From Candidatus Tanganyikabacteria bacterium (GTDB lineage: Bacteria > Cyanobacteriota > Sericytochromatia > S15B-MN24 > VGJW01), in contig VGJW01000005.1 in assembly GCA_016867265.1 (NCBI GenBank), forward strand, positions 1 to 64,000: a stretch of 64,000 nucleotides of DNA, given 5' to 3'. Under the pieces are notes generated by a model. That model had not been told where the DNA came from. It did no database searches and saw only the letters and a list, made by a program, of their open reading frames with translations. The translations under genes and the position numbers were made by a program. This document shows positions 25,767-35,209 of this stretch, piece after piece. Within the stretch, counting starts at the first letter, position 1. Each line of letters opens with the position of its first letter.

Positions 25767-27862
25767 CGGCCCCTCGGCTGACGGTGATGCTGTCCGCCAG
25801 AGGCGGGACCGGTCGCAGCATCCTCGCGGCCAACCTCGCGCTGGCCCTCTTGCGGCGAAGTCGCCAACCCGTCTGGCTGTGGGATGCCGATGAACTCACG
25901 GGGGGCTTCCAAGCGGATGCCTTCGACATCCAGGGGGCACATCCCCATTGGGGGGACAGCTTGCGCCATGGCAACCCGTTGCGTGAGGCCGTGGTGCGCC
26001 ACGCCTCGGGACTCGACCTGCTGCCGGCCCCGCCCATCGGGTGGGGTGGGGTGCTCGAGCCTGCGATTCTCGCGTCGCAGGTACGCGAGGTGGCGGTGTC
26101 TCACCTTGTCGTGGACCTGTCGGGCGTGGGGCTGGCCGAGCACCAGTTGGCCTGGCTCGATCTCGCCTCCGCCGTCGTCCTTGTCGTGACGCCGGACATC
26201 CCTTCGCTGACGGCAACGCGGCACCTGCTGGAGCACCTTCGGACCCAGCACGCGGTCCTCGATCGCCTGATGCTGGTCGTCAATCGGGCTGGCCTCGTCC
26301 AGGACATCACGCCGCGTGACGTGGCGCAGGAGCTGGGCCTGGACCTAGCTCAGGCGGTGCCCTTCGATCCGGCGGTGGTCACGGCGCTCAATCGGGGCGT
26401 GCCCTTGCTGGCGGCCCCCGCGCCCCCATCGAGTCCCTTCGGCAAGGCCGTGCTGGCCCTGGCGCAGGACGTCCAGGCTCCGGCTCCGCGGGATTGGGCC
26501 TTGTTGGCCCGCAAGATGGCGGCGCGTCCTGCCGTGCGTGGCGGGAGCGAAGCCGCCGCCGAGGCCTCCACGGCTCTGGTGCCTGTCGAGACGGCTTGGC
26601 ACGAGGGCCACGCGGAGCTGCGCCAACGCCTGCATCGCATGCTCGTCGAGGAGCTCAAGCGGATGGACATTGGCCTCGACCGCCTCTCCGATCCCCAGCA
26701 CCGCCAGGAGATCCGCCGGCAGGTCCAGCGCACGGTGGCCGACCTGATCGAGGACATGCCGGACGCCGCCGCCATGGGGCGCGAGGAGCGTGGCGTCCTC
26801 GCGCGGGATGTGACGGACGAGGCCGTCGGCTATGGTCCGCTCGAACGCTTCCTCGCCGATCCGGCGATCAGCGAAATCATGGTCAACGGCCCGGGGCGGA
26901 TCTTTGTCGAGCGCGAGGGGCGCTTGCAGCAGGTCCATGACCGATTCACGGACGAGACCCAGCTGCGCGTCGTCATCGACCGCATCGTCGCGCCGCTGGG
27001 CCGACGCGTCGACGAGAGCAGTCCGATGTGCGATGCCCGCCTGCCAGACGGCAGTCGCGTCAATGTCATCATCCCGCCACTGGCCTTGCGGGGCGCCACC
27101 ATGACCATCCGGAAATTTCCCTTGCGCCGCCTGACGATGGACCATCTGGTCCAGTACGGGTCGCTGACGCCCGACATGGCCGGTTTCCTTCGCCAGTGCG
27201 TCCGGGCGCGCTTGAACGTCTTCATAAGCGGCGGCACCGGCTCGGGCAAGACCACCTTGCTTAACGTGCTGTCGTCCTTCATCCCGGATGAGGAACGCAT
27301 CGTCACGATTGAGGACGCCGCCGAGTTGCAGCTGATTCAGTCCCATGTGGTTCCGCTCGAGGCCCGGCCCGCGAATCTCGAGGGTGTCGGAGCCGTGCCC
27401 ATCCGGGACTTGGTCCGCAACTCGCTGCGCATGCGCCCGGATCGCATCGTCGTGGGTGAGGTGCGCGGGGGCGAAGCTCTCGACATGCTTCAGGCCATGA
27501 ACACCGGGCACGACGGATCGCTCGCCACGGGCCATGCCAACTCGCCCCGGGATGCCATGGCACGCATCGAGACGATGGTGCTCATGGCCGGCATGGACTT
27601 GCCCGTGCGGGCCATTCGCGAGCAGATCGCCAGCGCCCTTCAGGTCGTGGTGCAGGTCTCCCGCCTTGCCGACGGTTCGCGCAAGATCACGCGCATCACC
27701 GAGGTCACGGGTCTCGAGGGAGAGACGTTGACCCTACAGGACCTCTACAGCTACGAGCAGACGGGTGTCGATGCCCGGGGCAAGGTCCAGGGTGCCTTCA
27801 AGGCATCAGGCCTCCGGCCCCAGTTCGCCGAGGTCTTCGAGCGGGCAGGTGTCGGCTCCTGA
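25763..27862 (+). CDS. CpaE(TadZ)-CpaF(TadA) fusion ATPase
   Basis: A 699-residue protein made of two normally separate Tad components. Residues about 1-260 form a MinD/ParA-like TadZ domain whose P-loop reads ARGGTGRS: both lysines of the KGGxGKT box are Arg. Residues about 290-690 form the TadA/CpaF secretion ATPase, with Walker [13 protein letters not shown] near 489-500 and [19 protein letters not shown] (Walker B region). ATG 25763 overlaps the cpaC stop. The frame is unbroken across the junction, so the fusion is real in this sequence. It powers Flp pilus assembly at the inner membrane. Confidence 0.93.
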   Translation: MTAPRLTVMLSARGGTGRSILAANLALALLRRSRQPVWLWDADELTGGFQADAFDIQGAHPHWGDSLRHGNPLREAVVRHASGLDLLPAPPIGWGGVLEPAILASQVREVAVSHLVVDLSGVGLAEHQLAWLDLASAVVLVVTPDIPSLTATRHLLEHLRTQHAVLDRLMLVVNRAGLVQDITPRDVAQELGLDLAQAVPFDPAVVTALNRGVPLLAAPAPPSSPFGKAVLALAQDVQAPAPRDWALLARKMAARPAVRGGSEAAAEASTALVPVETAWHEGHAELRQRLHRMLVEELKRMDIGLDRLSDPQHRQEIRRQVQRTVADLIEDMPDAAAMGREERGVLARDVTDEAVGYGPLERFLADPAISEIMVNGPGRIFVEREGRLQQVHDRFTDETQLRVVIDRIVAPLGRRVDESSPMCDARLPDGSRVNVIIPPLALRGATMTIRKFPLRRLTMDHLVQYGSLTPDMAGFLRQCVRARLNVFISGGTGSGKTTLLNVLSSFIPDEERIVTIEDAAELQLIQSHVVPLEARPANLEGVGAVPIRDLVRNSLRMRPDRIVVGEVRGGEALDMLQAMNTGHDGSLATGHANSPRDAMARIETMVLMAGMDLPVRAIREQIASALQVVVQVSRLADGSRKITRITEVTGLEGETLTLQDLYSYEQTGVDARGKVQGAFKASGLRPQFAEVFERAGVGS

Positions 27863-28728
27863 TGGACCCTCGCCTGCTGCTGGTCTTCCTGCTGGCCTTC
27901 GTGTCGGCGGGGATGCTGGCCTTCGTGGTGGCCCGTCGCTACGAACAACGCCTGTCGGCAGCGCTCGAGAGCTATCTCGGCCGGACACGCAAGGCCCTGG
28001 CGCGAACGCGCAATCCCCTGTCAACCGAACGTTTTGCGCGTCAGCAGGCAGGTTTGACGAGCGCTGCCGCCCTGCTGGGCTTCGTGCTTGGTGACGGTCT
28101 TGCCAGCCGTCTCTTCCTTGCCGCGCTTGCTGCCGGTGTCGTGTGGTCCCTGACCAACCGCTGGCTCGACATGCAGTGGCAAAGGTACGTGAAGGAGTTC
28201 GAGGAGCAACTGCCCGATGCCGTGGGCGTCCTCGCGAATGCCGTGCGCTCGAGCTTCTCGGTACAGCAGGCCTTGGACCTCGTGACGCAGGAGTTCACGG
28301 ACCCGATGGGTGCCGAAGTGCGCGAGGTCATGCAGGAACTGACGATGGGCGTGTCGTTCGATCAGGCCCTGCAGAACTGGTCCGAGCGCCTCAACCATGA
28401 CGACCTAGACATCCTCTGCACCGCTCTGGTCATCCAGCGCCAGACGGGCGGCAACCTGGGCGAAATCCTCGATAACCTGGCGTCGACGATGCGCGAGCGG
28501 CGTCGTATCCAGGGCCAGATTCGCACCTTGACGACACAGGGGCGCTTCTCGGGGGCGATTCTCTCATTCCTGCCCGTCGGCCTTTACTTCGTGTTGCTGC
28601 TGATTGCCCCGGATCGCATGGGCGTGCTCTTCACGGAGCCTCTCGGGTGGGTGCTCGTGGCCCTGTGCGTCGCCATGGTGACGGCGGGCAGCCTCGTTGT
28701 CCGCAAGATTGTCGCGTTGGACGTCTGA
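27862..28728 (+). CDS. tadB: Tad pilus platform protein TadB
   Basis: A 288-residue inner-membrane protein with an N-terminal helix, a helix pair near 60-95, a GspF/T2SSF domain (about 115-240; QLPDAVGVLANAVRSSFSVQ) and C-terminal helices. With TadC it forms the platform under the ATPase. ATG 27862 shares bases with the stop before it (TGATG). Confidence 0.94.
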   Translation: MDPRLLLVFLLAFVSAGMLAFVVARRYEQRLSAALESYLGRTRKALARTRNPLSTERFARQQAGLTSAAALLGFVLGDGLASRLFLAALAAGVVWSLTNRWLDMQWQRYVKEFEEQLPDAVGVLANAVRSSFSVQQALDLVTQEFTDPMGAEVREVMQELTMGVSFDQALQNWSERLNHDDLDILCTALVIQRQTGGNLGEILDNLASTMRERRRIQGQIRTLTTQGRFSGAILSFLPVGLYFVLLLIAPDRMGVLFTEPLGWVLVALCVAMVTAGSLVVRKIVALDV

Positions 28729-29645
28729 TGCCGGTCGCGCTGATTTTCCTGTTGGTCTTCGGGGCCGTCTTCGGTGCGACCTTGCTGGGTGTCGTGGCCT
28801 TTTCCAAGCCGCAGAACCGTTCGCGGGTCCAGGCCCGGCTCAAGCGCGTGGCCAGGCCCGGCACGGCTGCGCCGCGTCCTCCCAGGGCCAAGACGGCGCC
28901 GCTCCGTGTTCTCGAGGAGCGCCTCAAGCCGTTTGCCGTCGAGCGTCTGTCCGACGATCGGGCTACAGCCCTGCAGGCCCGCCTGCTGATGGCGGGGGAC
29001 GATCACACGACTCCGGCACGCTTCGTCGCGCGCCAGTGGATCTACGCGGCCCTGCTGCCCGTGGTCTTCCTGCTGGTGAACAGTGCGGCCTTCGAGCTGC
29101 CGCCCCTGGGGGCTGCCGTAGGCTTCCTCCTTGCTGGCGTCGCCGGATACCGGCTGCCGGCTTCGCGTCTGGACCAGGCCGTCGAGCTGCGCCAGCAAAC
29201 CATCCTGAGGCAACTCCCCACCACGCTTGACCTGCTGACCACCTGCGTCGAGGCGGGCATGTCCCTGACGGCGGCGATGCAGAAGATCAGCGAGCGGATG
29301 CGGCCCCATCCCCTGCGTGACGAGATGGAAAAGACGCTTCGGCAGATGCAACTGGGGCGAAGCAGGGGCGAGGCGCTGCGGGAACTGGGGCGACGCGTGG
29401 GCCTGAAGGAGCTCAACAGCGTGGCCATCGCGATGGTCCAGGCCGAGACGATGGGCTCCTCGATTGCCCGGACCCTGCGCATACAGAGCGGCATCATCCG
29501 CGAGGCGCGCTGGCAACGTGCACAGGAACTGGCGCAGAAGGCCCCGCTCAAGCTGGTCTTCCCGATTACTTTCCTGATTTTCCCGGTCATCTTCATCATC
29601 ATCTTTGGCCCGCTCATCCTCGGCATCCTGACGGGGAAGGCCTGA
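28728..29645 (+). CDS. tadC: Tad pilus platform protein TadC
   Basis: A 305-residue inner-membrane protein related to TadB, with a T2SSF domain in the second half (LRQLPTTLDLLTTCVEAGMS) and hydrophobic ends. ATG 28728 overlaps the tadB stop (TGATG); the extra upstream open frame is not used. It is the last core Tad machinery gene of the operon. Confidence 0.94.
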   Translation: MPVALIFLLVFGAVFGATLLGVVAFSKPQNRSRVQARLKRVARPGTAAPRPPRAKTAPLRVLEERLKPFAVERLSDDRATALQARLLMAGDDHTTPARFVARQWIYAALLPVVFLLVNSAAFELPPLGAAVGFLLAGVAGYRLPASRLDQAVELRQQTILRQLPTTLDLLTTCVEAGMSLTAAMQKISERMRPHPLRDEMEKTLRQMQLGRSRGEALRELGRRVGLKELNSVAIAMVQAETMGSSIARTLRIQSGIIREARWQRAQELAQKAPLKLVFPITFLIFPVIFIIIFGPLILGILTGKA

Positions 29646-29646
29646 G

Positions 29647-29988
29647 GTGCCCGGCCTCTGGCTGGGGGAACGGTCCGTGGTCGACAGGCTCGAAGTGGCC
29701 CGGACACCGTGGGCCCGGCTGAGGGGCCTGGGATTCCGCGAGCACTTCAAGCCCGGCGAGGGCATGCTGCTGGTGCCATGCAACAGCATCCACACCTTGT
29801 GGCCGCGCCTGAGCCTCGACGTGTTGTTCCTTTCGCGGGACTTCCGTATCCTTAGGGTCTTGCACGACTTACCGCCCGGGCGGTTCTCACCGATCGTCCT
29901 CAAGGCCTGGCAAGTCCTGGAGCTGCCGGCCGGTCAGGCTCGCGTTCTGGGTCTCGAGGAGGGCATGACACTGAGGTGGGAGCCGTGA
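29647..29988 (+). CDS. DUF192 family protein
   Basis: A 113-residue protein of the DUF192 family: an N-terminal LEVARTPWARLRGLGFR block, CNSIHTLWPRLSLDVLFLSRD in the centre, and a final LELPAG segment. Function is unproven. Members often stand next to tad genes, as here. No signal peptide is visible. GTG 29647 lies one base after the tadC stop. Confidence 0.88.
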   Translation: MPGLWLGERSVVDRLEVARTPWARLRGLGFREHFKPGEGMLLVPCNSIHTLWPRLSLDVLFLSRDFRILRVLHDLPPGRFSPIVLKAWQVLELPAGQARVLGLEEGMTLRWEP

Positions 29989-31541
29989 AGGTCCGTCGGT
30001 CCTTGCTGGTGGCGCTCGCCCTCGGCTGCCTGGTGTCCCTCGCCCCGGCTGCGTCGGCTCAGGATCCCGTCCCCACGGGAGCTTTCCTGATCGAGCGCGG
30101 TTTCCTTCCCGGCGTCTGGGGCGGCAGCGCCGCCAACCGGGCCCGGGTTTCCCGCTACGACGCGGCGTGGATTCTGGCCGCATTCCTCGACCCATCCGAC
30201 CACGCTTTCATGGTGACGGCTTGGGCGGACGTCCCGCCCGGCTTCTGGGCCTTGGCCGCCGTCAACCGGGTGACGGCACGAGACCTGCTCGAGGCAGATG
30301 GAGCCAACTTCCAGGGGACCCAGTCCATCTCGAGGGGGGCGTTCCTCGTTGCGCTCGACAAGGTCCTGCGCCTGCGTGCGGCTCCGTTGCCGCCTTCGCC
30401 GGAACGGCGCATCGTGCTGACGGACATCCGGGGATTCCCTGGCCAGGAGGCCCTGCAGCGTGCCGCAAACGACTGGCTCATCGTGACCTCGGGTGGTCCC
30501 GTGCGACCGACCGAAGACCTGACACGCCAGGACGCGTTGACCTGGGTCTATCGCGCGGCGGCATTGGTGGATCCGGGCGTGGCGGCGCGGTTCGCCGAGG
30601 AGCAGCGCCCCCGGCCGACTCCCGAGCCCCCGGCCGATGACCCGACACCCGAGCCTGCGGCCACGCGTGCCCCTTCGCCTGCGGTCACGCCGCGACCTCT
30701 TCCGACGCCCCGGCCTGTCGTGACGCCCGTGCCCCTGCCGACGCGTCCGCCGGCAGGCACGATGACGCCGCCGCCTTGGCTGGTGGTGCCCGACCCGATG
30801 ACCACGCCTGTGCCCGTCGATCCCGAGCCTGCACCGACGCAAGCACCCTTGCGGACGCCCGCGCCCGTGGCGACGTCGCCACCCCAGGTGGCGCGGACAC
30901 CGGCGCCGGTGGCAGCCGCGCGCTGGACCCTGCCGACGCTCGACTGGTCACGTCGTCAAGGTCGCGCTTGGGCGGTCACGGGTCTTGCGATCGGGATGGG
31001 AGACGGGCGCACGTTCCGGGACATCAGTTTCTACGTGCCCGGTGCCCTTGATGCCGGCCTTTCGCTGGCGGTCCCGGGCTGGGCGCTCGAGGCCCGCGGT
31101 GCGGGACGCTGGTTCCCGGGCGCCGAGGGCTCCCTGACCCAGGTCGGGGTCGCGGCAGATATCCTCTGGCAGCCCTCGGCCACGGGTTCCGTGACGTGGG
31201 GCGTCGGGTTGGGTTCGGATGTCGGTCTCCAGTTGACTTCGGGCACCACCGATCCCGAGGCCGGACGCACGTTCCTGGGTGCGGGGCCATCCGCCATCAT
31301 CCGGGCGCCGCTCGGTCCCCTCAGCACCTGGGCGCTGGCCCGCAGCCAAGTTGGCCTTGCCCTCGCGGTCTCGACGGGGCCGGCCTTCGGGGCGGGGGGC
31401 GAGCTGGGTGCGGTCTGGCCGTCGCCGGCAGGCCTCCCTGTCGACCTGATGCTCACGTGGCGCCTGCAGGCCGTGCTGCGCAGCAGTGGCGCTCAGGATG
31501 TCGTGCAGGGCCTGGGTCTCGGTGTCGGGAAAGCGTTCTGA
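29985..31541 (+). CDS. SLH-domain outer-membrane protein with Pro-rich linker
   Basis: A 518-residue protein: signal peptide (about 1-25, ending ASAQ), two SLH-like units (about 35-190; FAVPPGFW-type turn DVPPGFWALAAV and the helices around it), a linker of about 120 residues rich in Pro/Thr/Ala with Thr-Pro repeats, and a C-terminal domain of about 200 residues with alternating hydrophobic pattern and a final aromatic Phe, suggesting an outer-membrane beta-barrel. SLH-plus-barrel porins are typical of Cyanobacteria and some other diderms. GTG 29985 overlaps the DUF192 stop. Confidence 0.75.
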   Translation: MKVRRSLLVALALGCLVSLAPAASAQDPVPTGAFLIERGFLPGVWGGSAANRARVSRYDAAWILAAFLDPSDHAFMVTAWADVPPGFWALAAVNRVTARDLLEADGANFQGTQSISRGAFLVALDKVLRLRAAPLPPSPERRIVLTDIRGFPGQEALQRAANDWLIVTSGGPVRPTEDLTRQDALTWVYRAAALVDPGVAARFAEEQRPRPTPEPPADDPTPEPAATRAPSPAVTPRPLPTPRPVVTPVPLPTRPPAGTMTPPPWLVVPDPMTTPVPVDPEPAPTQAPLRTPAPVATSPPQVARTPAPVAAARWTLPTLDWSRRQGRAWAVTGLAIGMGDGRTFRDISFYVPGALDAGLSLAVPGWALEARGAGRWFPGAEGSLTQVGVAADILWQPSATGSVTWGVGLGSDVGLQLTSGTTDPEAGRTFLGAGPSAIIRAPLGPLSTWALARSQVGLALAVSTGPAFGAGGELGAVWPSPAGLPVDLMLTWRLQAVLRSSGAQDVVQGLGLGVGKAF

Positions 31542-32329
31542 TGATCCAACTGATCCTTGTGGCCGTCCTGAGTGTGCTTGGTCTTTCCCTGGGGAGCGTG
31601 GCCACGCTGGGTCCAGGAATCGTCACGCAGCGCCTTGCGGTCTCGATGACCCGCGCCTTCGAGGGAACACCGCTCGCCGTGGGGGAAGTGGCATGGTTGC
31701 CGAGGGCCGCGACACACGCCACGTGGGGCGAGGTCGGTGACTTTTCCGGCAGTATCCTTGTCGAGGGAGCCACCCTTTCGGTCGCGCCGATCCGCTGGTC
31801 GTTGTCGGGCGTGCGGGTTGAACCGGCCTCCCTGCTGGGCACGCCCTCGCTGGCGGTGCCGGCCAGCCTGAGCGTCACGGTCAGGGTTCGTGATGCCGAG
31901 ATGTCTGCGGCCATCCGCGATGCATTGCCCGGCCTGCTGCAGGGCCGTCTCCCTTTCCCGGAAGGGGTCGTGCCCCAGGTCGCTTTGCGTGGTCTGGCGT
32001 TTGCCGAGGGACGCATCCAGGTCGTGCTCACGGCCAAGGTGCCCATGATGGGGGGCATGGCCTTGCCTGTGCAGGCTTCCGTGCGACCTGTGCTGCTGCC
32101 TGAGGGGACGTTGGGCATCGAGGACCTGTCGGTGCGTCTGATGGGGCAGGAGTTGGGGCGTCGCCTGCCCATACCGGCGCGCCTAGACCTTGCGGCCTTC
32201 ATGCCGGCTGGTGTCTCGGACGCACGCGTGTCGGAACTGTCCGTCGCGGATGGCGTCCTCAGCCTTGGACTCGCGGCCACGGTGCGGCAACTGCCGGCTG
32301 CCGCCGGGACGGTCGAGCCGGCCTTGTGA
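31541..32329 (+). CDS. DUF2993 (LmeA-like) secreted protein
   Basis: A 262-residue protein with an N-terminal signal or anchor helix and a DUF2993-type body: pairs of strands such as WGEVGDFSGSILVEGATLSV, then paired lipid-binding-like sheets. The family is found in Cyanobacteria and Actinobacteria and is thought to handle lipids in the envelope; that role is not shown by the sequence. ATG 31541 overlaps the previous stop (TGATG). It is followed by a PlsC-like acyltransferase. Confidence 0.75.
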   Translation: MIQLILVAVLSVLGLSLGSVATLGPGIVTQRLAVSMTRAFEGTPLAVGEVAWLPRAATHATWGEVGDFSGSILVEGATLSVAPIRWSLSGVRVEPASLLGTPSLAVPASLSVTVRVRDAEMSAAIRDALPGLLQGRLPFPEGVVPQVALRGLAFAEGRIQVVLTAKVPMMGGMALPVQASVRPVLLPEGTLGIEDLSVRLMGQELGRRLPIPARLDLAAFMPAGVSDARVSELSVADGVLSLGLAATVRQLPAAAGTVEPAL

Positions 32330-32359
32330 ATCGGGCCACGGCGCGGCACGGTCCGCGTC

Positions 32360-32938
32360 GTGACCTGTTCATGCGTGCTTGAAGCCGAAGGCATGGCGTG
32401 CCTGCCTGCCCGAGGACCCGGCTTGCTGGTGGCCAACCATCGCAGCCCGCTCGATGTGCTGTGGTTTAGGCTGTCGTGCCCGCGACCGCTGCACGTCGTG
32501 ACGGCCGCGTGGTTGCGGGTCTTCGGGCTGGGGCTCTGGGGACCCCCGCTGGGTCTGCATCCGTTGCCGTGGGGAGCTGGTCGGCAGGATCTGGTCGCGC
32601 TGGTCCGTCCGCTGTGGGCACAAGGTGCGCTCGTGCTCGTTTTTCCGGAGGGTATGGCGGGTGTCCTGCACCCGGCCCCTCCGGGCGGGGTCGGCCGCTG
32701 TCGTGGCGGGGCTGGCGCGTTGGTGCGCGAGGCGCGGCGACTCGGCCTTGGGCTTGCCGTCGTGGCAGCCTACGTGCAGGCTGGAAGCCTATGGTGCGGC
32801 CTCGCCCTGCCCCCGGTCCGGATCACGTACCGACGCGTAGGTGCTGTCGCGTACGGCACTGACCATGTTGCCGACAGGCAGGTGATGGACCAGATGCGTC
32901 GGGACATCCTGGCATGCGCGCGGATGGCCGCGGCGTAG
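32360..32938 (+). CDS. PlsC-like acyltransferase
   Basis: A 192-residue protein with the glycerolipid acyltransferase motifs: ANHRSPLD (HX4D, about residues 25-32) and VFPEG (about 94-98). It probably esterifies a lysophospholipid or related lipid at the inner membrane. It is slightly shorter than usual PlsC (about 200-240). The start is GTG 32360; there is an in-frame stop 33 bases upstream. It ends the plus-strand run that began with flp and converges on the next gene. Confidence 0.82.
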   Translation: MTCSCVLEAEGMACLPARGPGLLVANHRSPLDVLWFRLSCPRPLHVVTAAWLRVFGLGLWGPPLGLHPLPWGAGRQDLVALVRPLWAQGALVLVFPEGMAGVLHPAPPGGVGRCRGGAGALVREARRLGLGLAVVAAYVQAGSLWCGLALPPVRITYRRVGAVAYGTDHVADRQVMDQMRRDILACARMAAA

Positions 32939-32951
32939 GCGCGCTGGCGAC

Positions 32952-34247
32952 CTACAGCTTCCAGGTCACCTTGGTACCATCCAGGCGCGTCAGGACAGGG
33001 TTGCCGCTGCTGTCGCTCGAGATGTCCGCGAGCTTGCCTCCTGGAACGAGGCTGCCCTTGTCGTCGACCAGGACGACCTCGCCCGTGAGCTCGGACGTGC
33101 CGGGCAGGTTGCGTGCCAGTTGGGCGGCGTAGTCGTAGCGCATCGTGACCTTGAAGCCGTAGCGACCCGGCTGGGGGACTTTCAGGAAGGTCAGGCGCGA
33201 CTGGGCACCCTGCAGATCGAACTCGAGCGATTCCCGGATTTCACCCGCCTGCCCCGCGGAAACGGCCGCCGCGGTGGGTGTGCAGCCGCCGACGCTGTCG
33301 CAATCGCGCAGCCAACCCTCGATCATCAGCGTCATCCGATCCAGGTCTGCCCGCGCGGCCAGGTCGAAGGCCAGCGTCCGGCCGCTTGCACCGGGCTGGG
33401 TCAGGCGACCGCTCACCGCGACGTTGCCGGGCAACTGGACGGCCGGGGCGTTCTGGAGGAAGGGCACCTTGTAGGGCGTGAACGTGTCCTGAACGACGGT
33501 GACATCGGCCATCAGGTCGCCATTCTGGCGCAGCACGGCCCGCTCGGTGCGTCGCTCCGTCTCTGCGGGCCGCGCGTGTACCCCCAGGATCAGCGCGGGC
33601 CGGTTGGTCGTGTCGGCTGTCCAGCCCGTCCCCGAAAGCGTCAGCACATGCTCGCCGCTGACCACGACGGATCCCGACCCCATGGGCACGGATGCCGTGG
33701 CGTAGGTCAAGAGGTCTTCGTAGGTCTCCGCGGCCCCGACGATGCGGCGCAGGCGCTTGGTCGCCGCGAATCCGGTACCGGAAAGGCTGGCCAGTTGGTC
33801 CGAGCCTTCGGCCGGAAGGGCGGACGAGGGGTTATTTCCGTCCATCGAGACGTCCGACGGGAACGGCAGGAAGCCGAAGCGCTCGTCGACGCTGTTCAGC
33901 GCCACGCCAAGGACCCGACGGCGGCTCGCTCCGGACAGGTTGTTCCCCATGGGCATCGTGAAGTTGTTGCCCATGGGCATGGTGAAGTTGTTGCCCATGG
34001 GCATGGTGAAGTTGTTGCCCATCGGCATCGTGAAATTGGCAGCCGAGTTCACGTCCTGGAAGGAGGACAGCGCCCTGTCGGCCTCCTTGGCCTTGTCCAG
34101 GCTCTCCGTGCTCAACTGCGGCAGGGTGTAGCTGACAGAGCGCAGGGAAGTCGTCAGGCCTGACGAGGGGGTCGTGGCCGTGTTCTGGGCGCAGGCCGCC
34201 AAAACGACCGAGCCGATGCCGACGGCGATGCGACGGGTCAAGGCCAC
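32952..34247 (-). CDS. Lipoprotein with four FTMPMGNN repeats
   Basis: A 431-residue lipoprotein: the signal ends VVLAAC (lipobox, Cys19). Residues about 72-103 are four exact copies of FTMPMGNN. The mature protein is otherwise Ser/Thr/Gly-rich and probably beta-rich, without a family I recognise. GTG 34247 is preceded by AAGGAG and overlaps the 3' end of the M28-like gene by ten bases. The repeat is identical at protein level and near-identical in DNA, so its copy number could vary. Confidence 0.8.
   Translation of the reverse strand: MALTRRIAVGIGSVVLAACAQNTATTPSSGLTTSLRSVSYTLPQLSTESLDKAKEADRALSSFQDVNSAANFTMPMGNNFTMPMGNNFTMPMGNNFTMPMGNNLSGASRRRVLGVALNSVDERFGFLPFPSDVSMDGNNPSSALPAEGSDQLASLSGTGFAATKRLRRIVGAAETYEDLLTYATASVPMGSGSVVVSGEHVLTLSGTGWTADTTNRPALILGVHARPAETERRTERAVLRQNGDLMADVTVVQDTFTPYKVPFLQNAPAVQLPGNVAVSGRLTQPGASGRTLAFDLAARADLDRMTLMIEGWLRDCDSVGGCTPTAAAVSAGQAGEIRESLEFDLQGAQSRLTFLKVPQPGRYGFKVTMRYDYAAQLARNLPGTSELTGEVVLVDDKGSLVPGGKLADISSDSSGNPVLTRLDGTKVTWKL
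33939..34034. repeat. Four 24-bp tandem repeats
   Basis: Four 24-base units beginning GTTGTT; the middle two are identical and the outer two differ at one to three bases. They encode the FTMPMGNN units of the lipoprotein and keep frame. Confidence 0.95.
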
Positions 34248-35209
34248 GGGAGGCTCCTTTCGCGGGACAGGGCCGCGGGGGCATCATACCCAACGGAGAG
34301 GGCTGGCGGCGAATATTTACGGCCCTCCATGCCCGCTTCCTCGGCCACGAGTGCGAGGACCGCACGGCCGACTGCCGCCATCGTGCCGGCGTCGAGGCGA
34401 TCGATGGCGTCCTGGTGGGTGTGCCACGCGGGGTCGGCCATGTCCACCAGGTCGACCGCGGGGATGCCCGCTTCGATGAAGGGGGTGTGGTCGTCGATGA
34501 TCTCGGGGCCCTCGCGTCTGCTGAACCACGGACCTGCGCCTACCCTGCCGGCAGCGGTCCAGAGGCGCTCCACGAGCCACGGTGCGGAGCGACGCGAGGC
34601 GGCTTCCATCGCAAACCGCGCGTCGGTCCTGCCGACCATGTCCAGGATGAGGGCCCAACGCGGTCTTGGGCCGCGCTGCGCCCGGACCCAAGCCCGGCTT
34701 CCCTGCGCGTAGTCCTCGGGGCGTTGCCCCACGTCCTCGGCATCCACGAAGACCGTGGCGATGGCCATGTCGCGGGGCAGCAACCGCAGCATCTCGAGCA
34801 GGACCGCAACGCCCGAGGCGCCGTCGTTGGCACCCGGCCCCGGCTGTCGCCGCCTCGACGCATCGGGCTCCCGGTCGCTCCAGGGCCTCGTATCCCAGTG
34901 CGCCACCAGGACAAGCCCGGGTGGAAGCGCCGGGCCCGTCAGGGCCGTCATGTTGCGGCAAGTGACCTTGCGGCCCTCGACGGCCACCGTGAAATCCTGC
35001 AGGACGAGGCGAGCATCGCGGGCCCGTATCTGGGAGGCGATCCAGGCCGCGGCGCGGTCATGCGCCGCGGTGCCCGGTACCCGGGGCCCGAAGGCGACCA
35101 GCGTTCTTGCCAGGTCGAGGGCGCGTGTCCCCGAGAAGGCATCCGACAGGTCGCGACTGCCGCCCATCGCGCCCGCAGCCAGGACGAGGGTGGCCAGAAT
35201 CCTTGTCAG
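34238..35209 (-). CDS. M28-family / glutaminyl-cyclase-like zinc enzyme
   Basis: A protein of about 323 residues with the M28 zinc fold: VAHWDTRP, GANDGASGVAVLLEML, DAEDVG, LILDMVGR, DDHTPFIEAGIPAVDLVD and WHTHQDAIDRL. The DDH.PF..AGIPA..L.D and WHT blocks favour the glutaminyl-peptide cyclotransferase branch over aminopeptidases. The N-terminus reads like a signal peptide if translation starts at CTG 35209, which overlaps the upstream stop as CTGA behind a GGAGG site; CTG is rare, and the alternative is ATG 35167, which would lose most of the signal. Confidence 0.85.
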   Translation of the reverse strand: MTRILATLVLAAGAMGGSRDLSDAFSGTRALDLARTLVAFGPRVPGTAAHDRAAAWIASQIRARDARLVLQDFTVAVEGRKVTCRNMTALTGPALPPGLVLVAHWDTRPWSDREPDASRRRQPGPGANDGASGVAVLLEMLRLLPRDMAIATVFVDAEDVGQRPEDYAQGSRAWVRAQRGPRPRWALILDMVGRTDARFAMEAASRRSAPWLVERLWTAAGRVGAGPWFSRREGPEIIDDHTPFIEAGIPAVDLVDMADPAWHTHQDAIDRLDAGTMAAVGRAVLALVAEEAGMEGRKYSPPALSVGYDAPAALSRERSLPWP

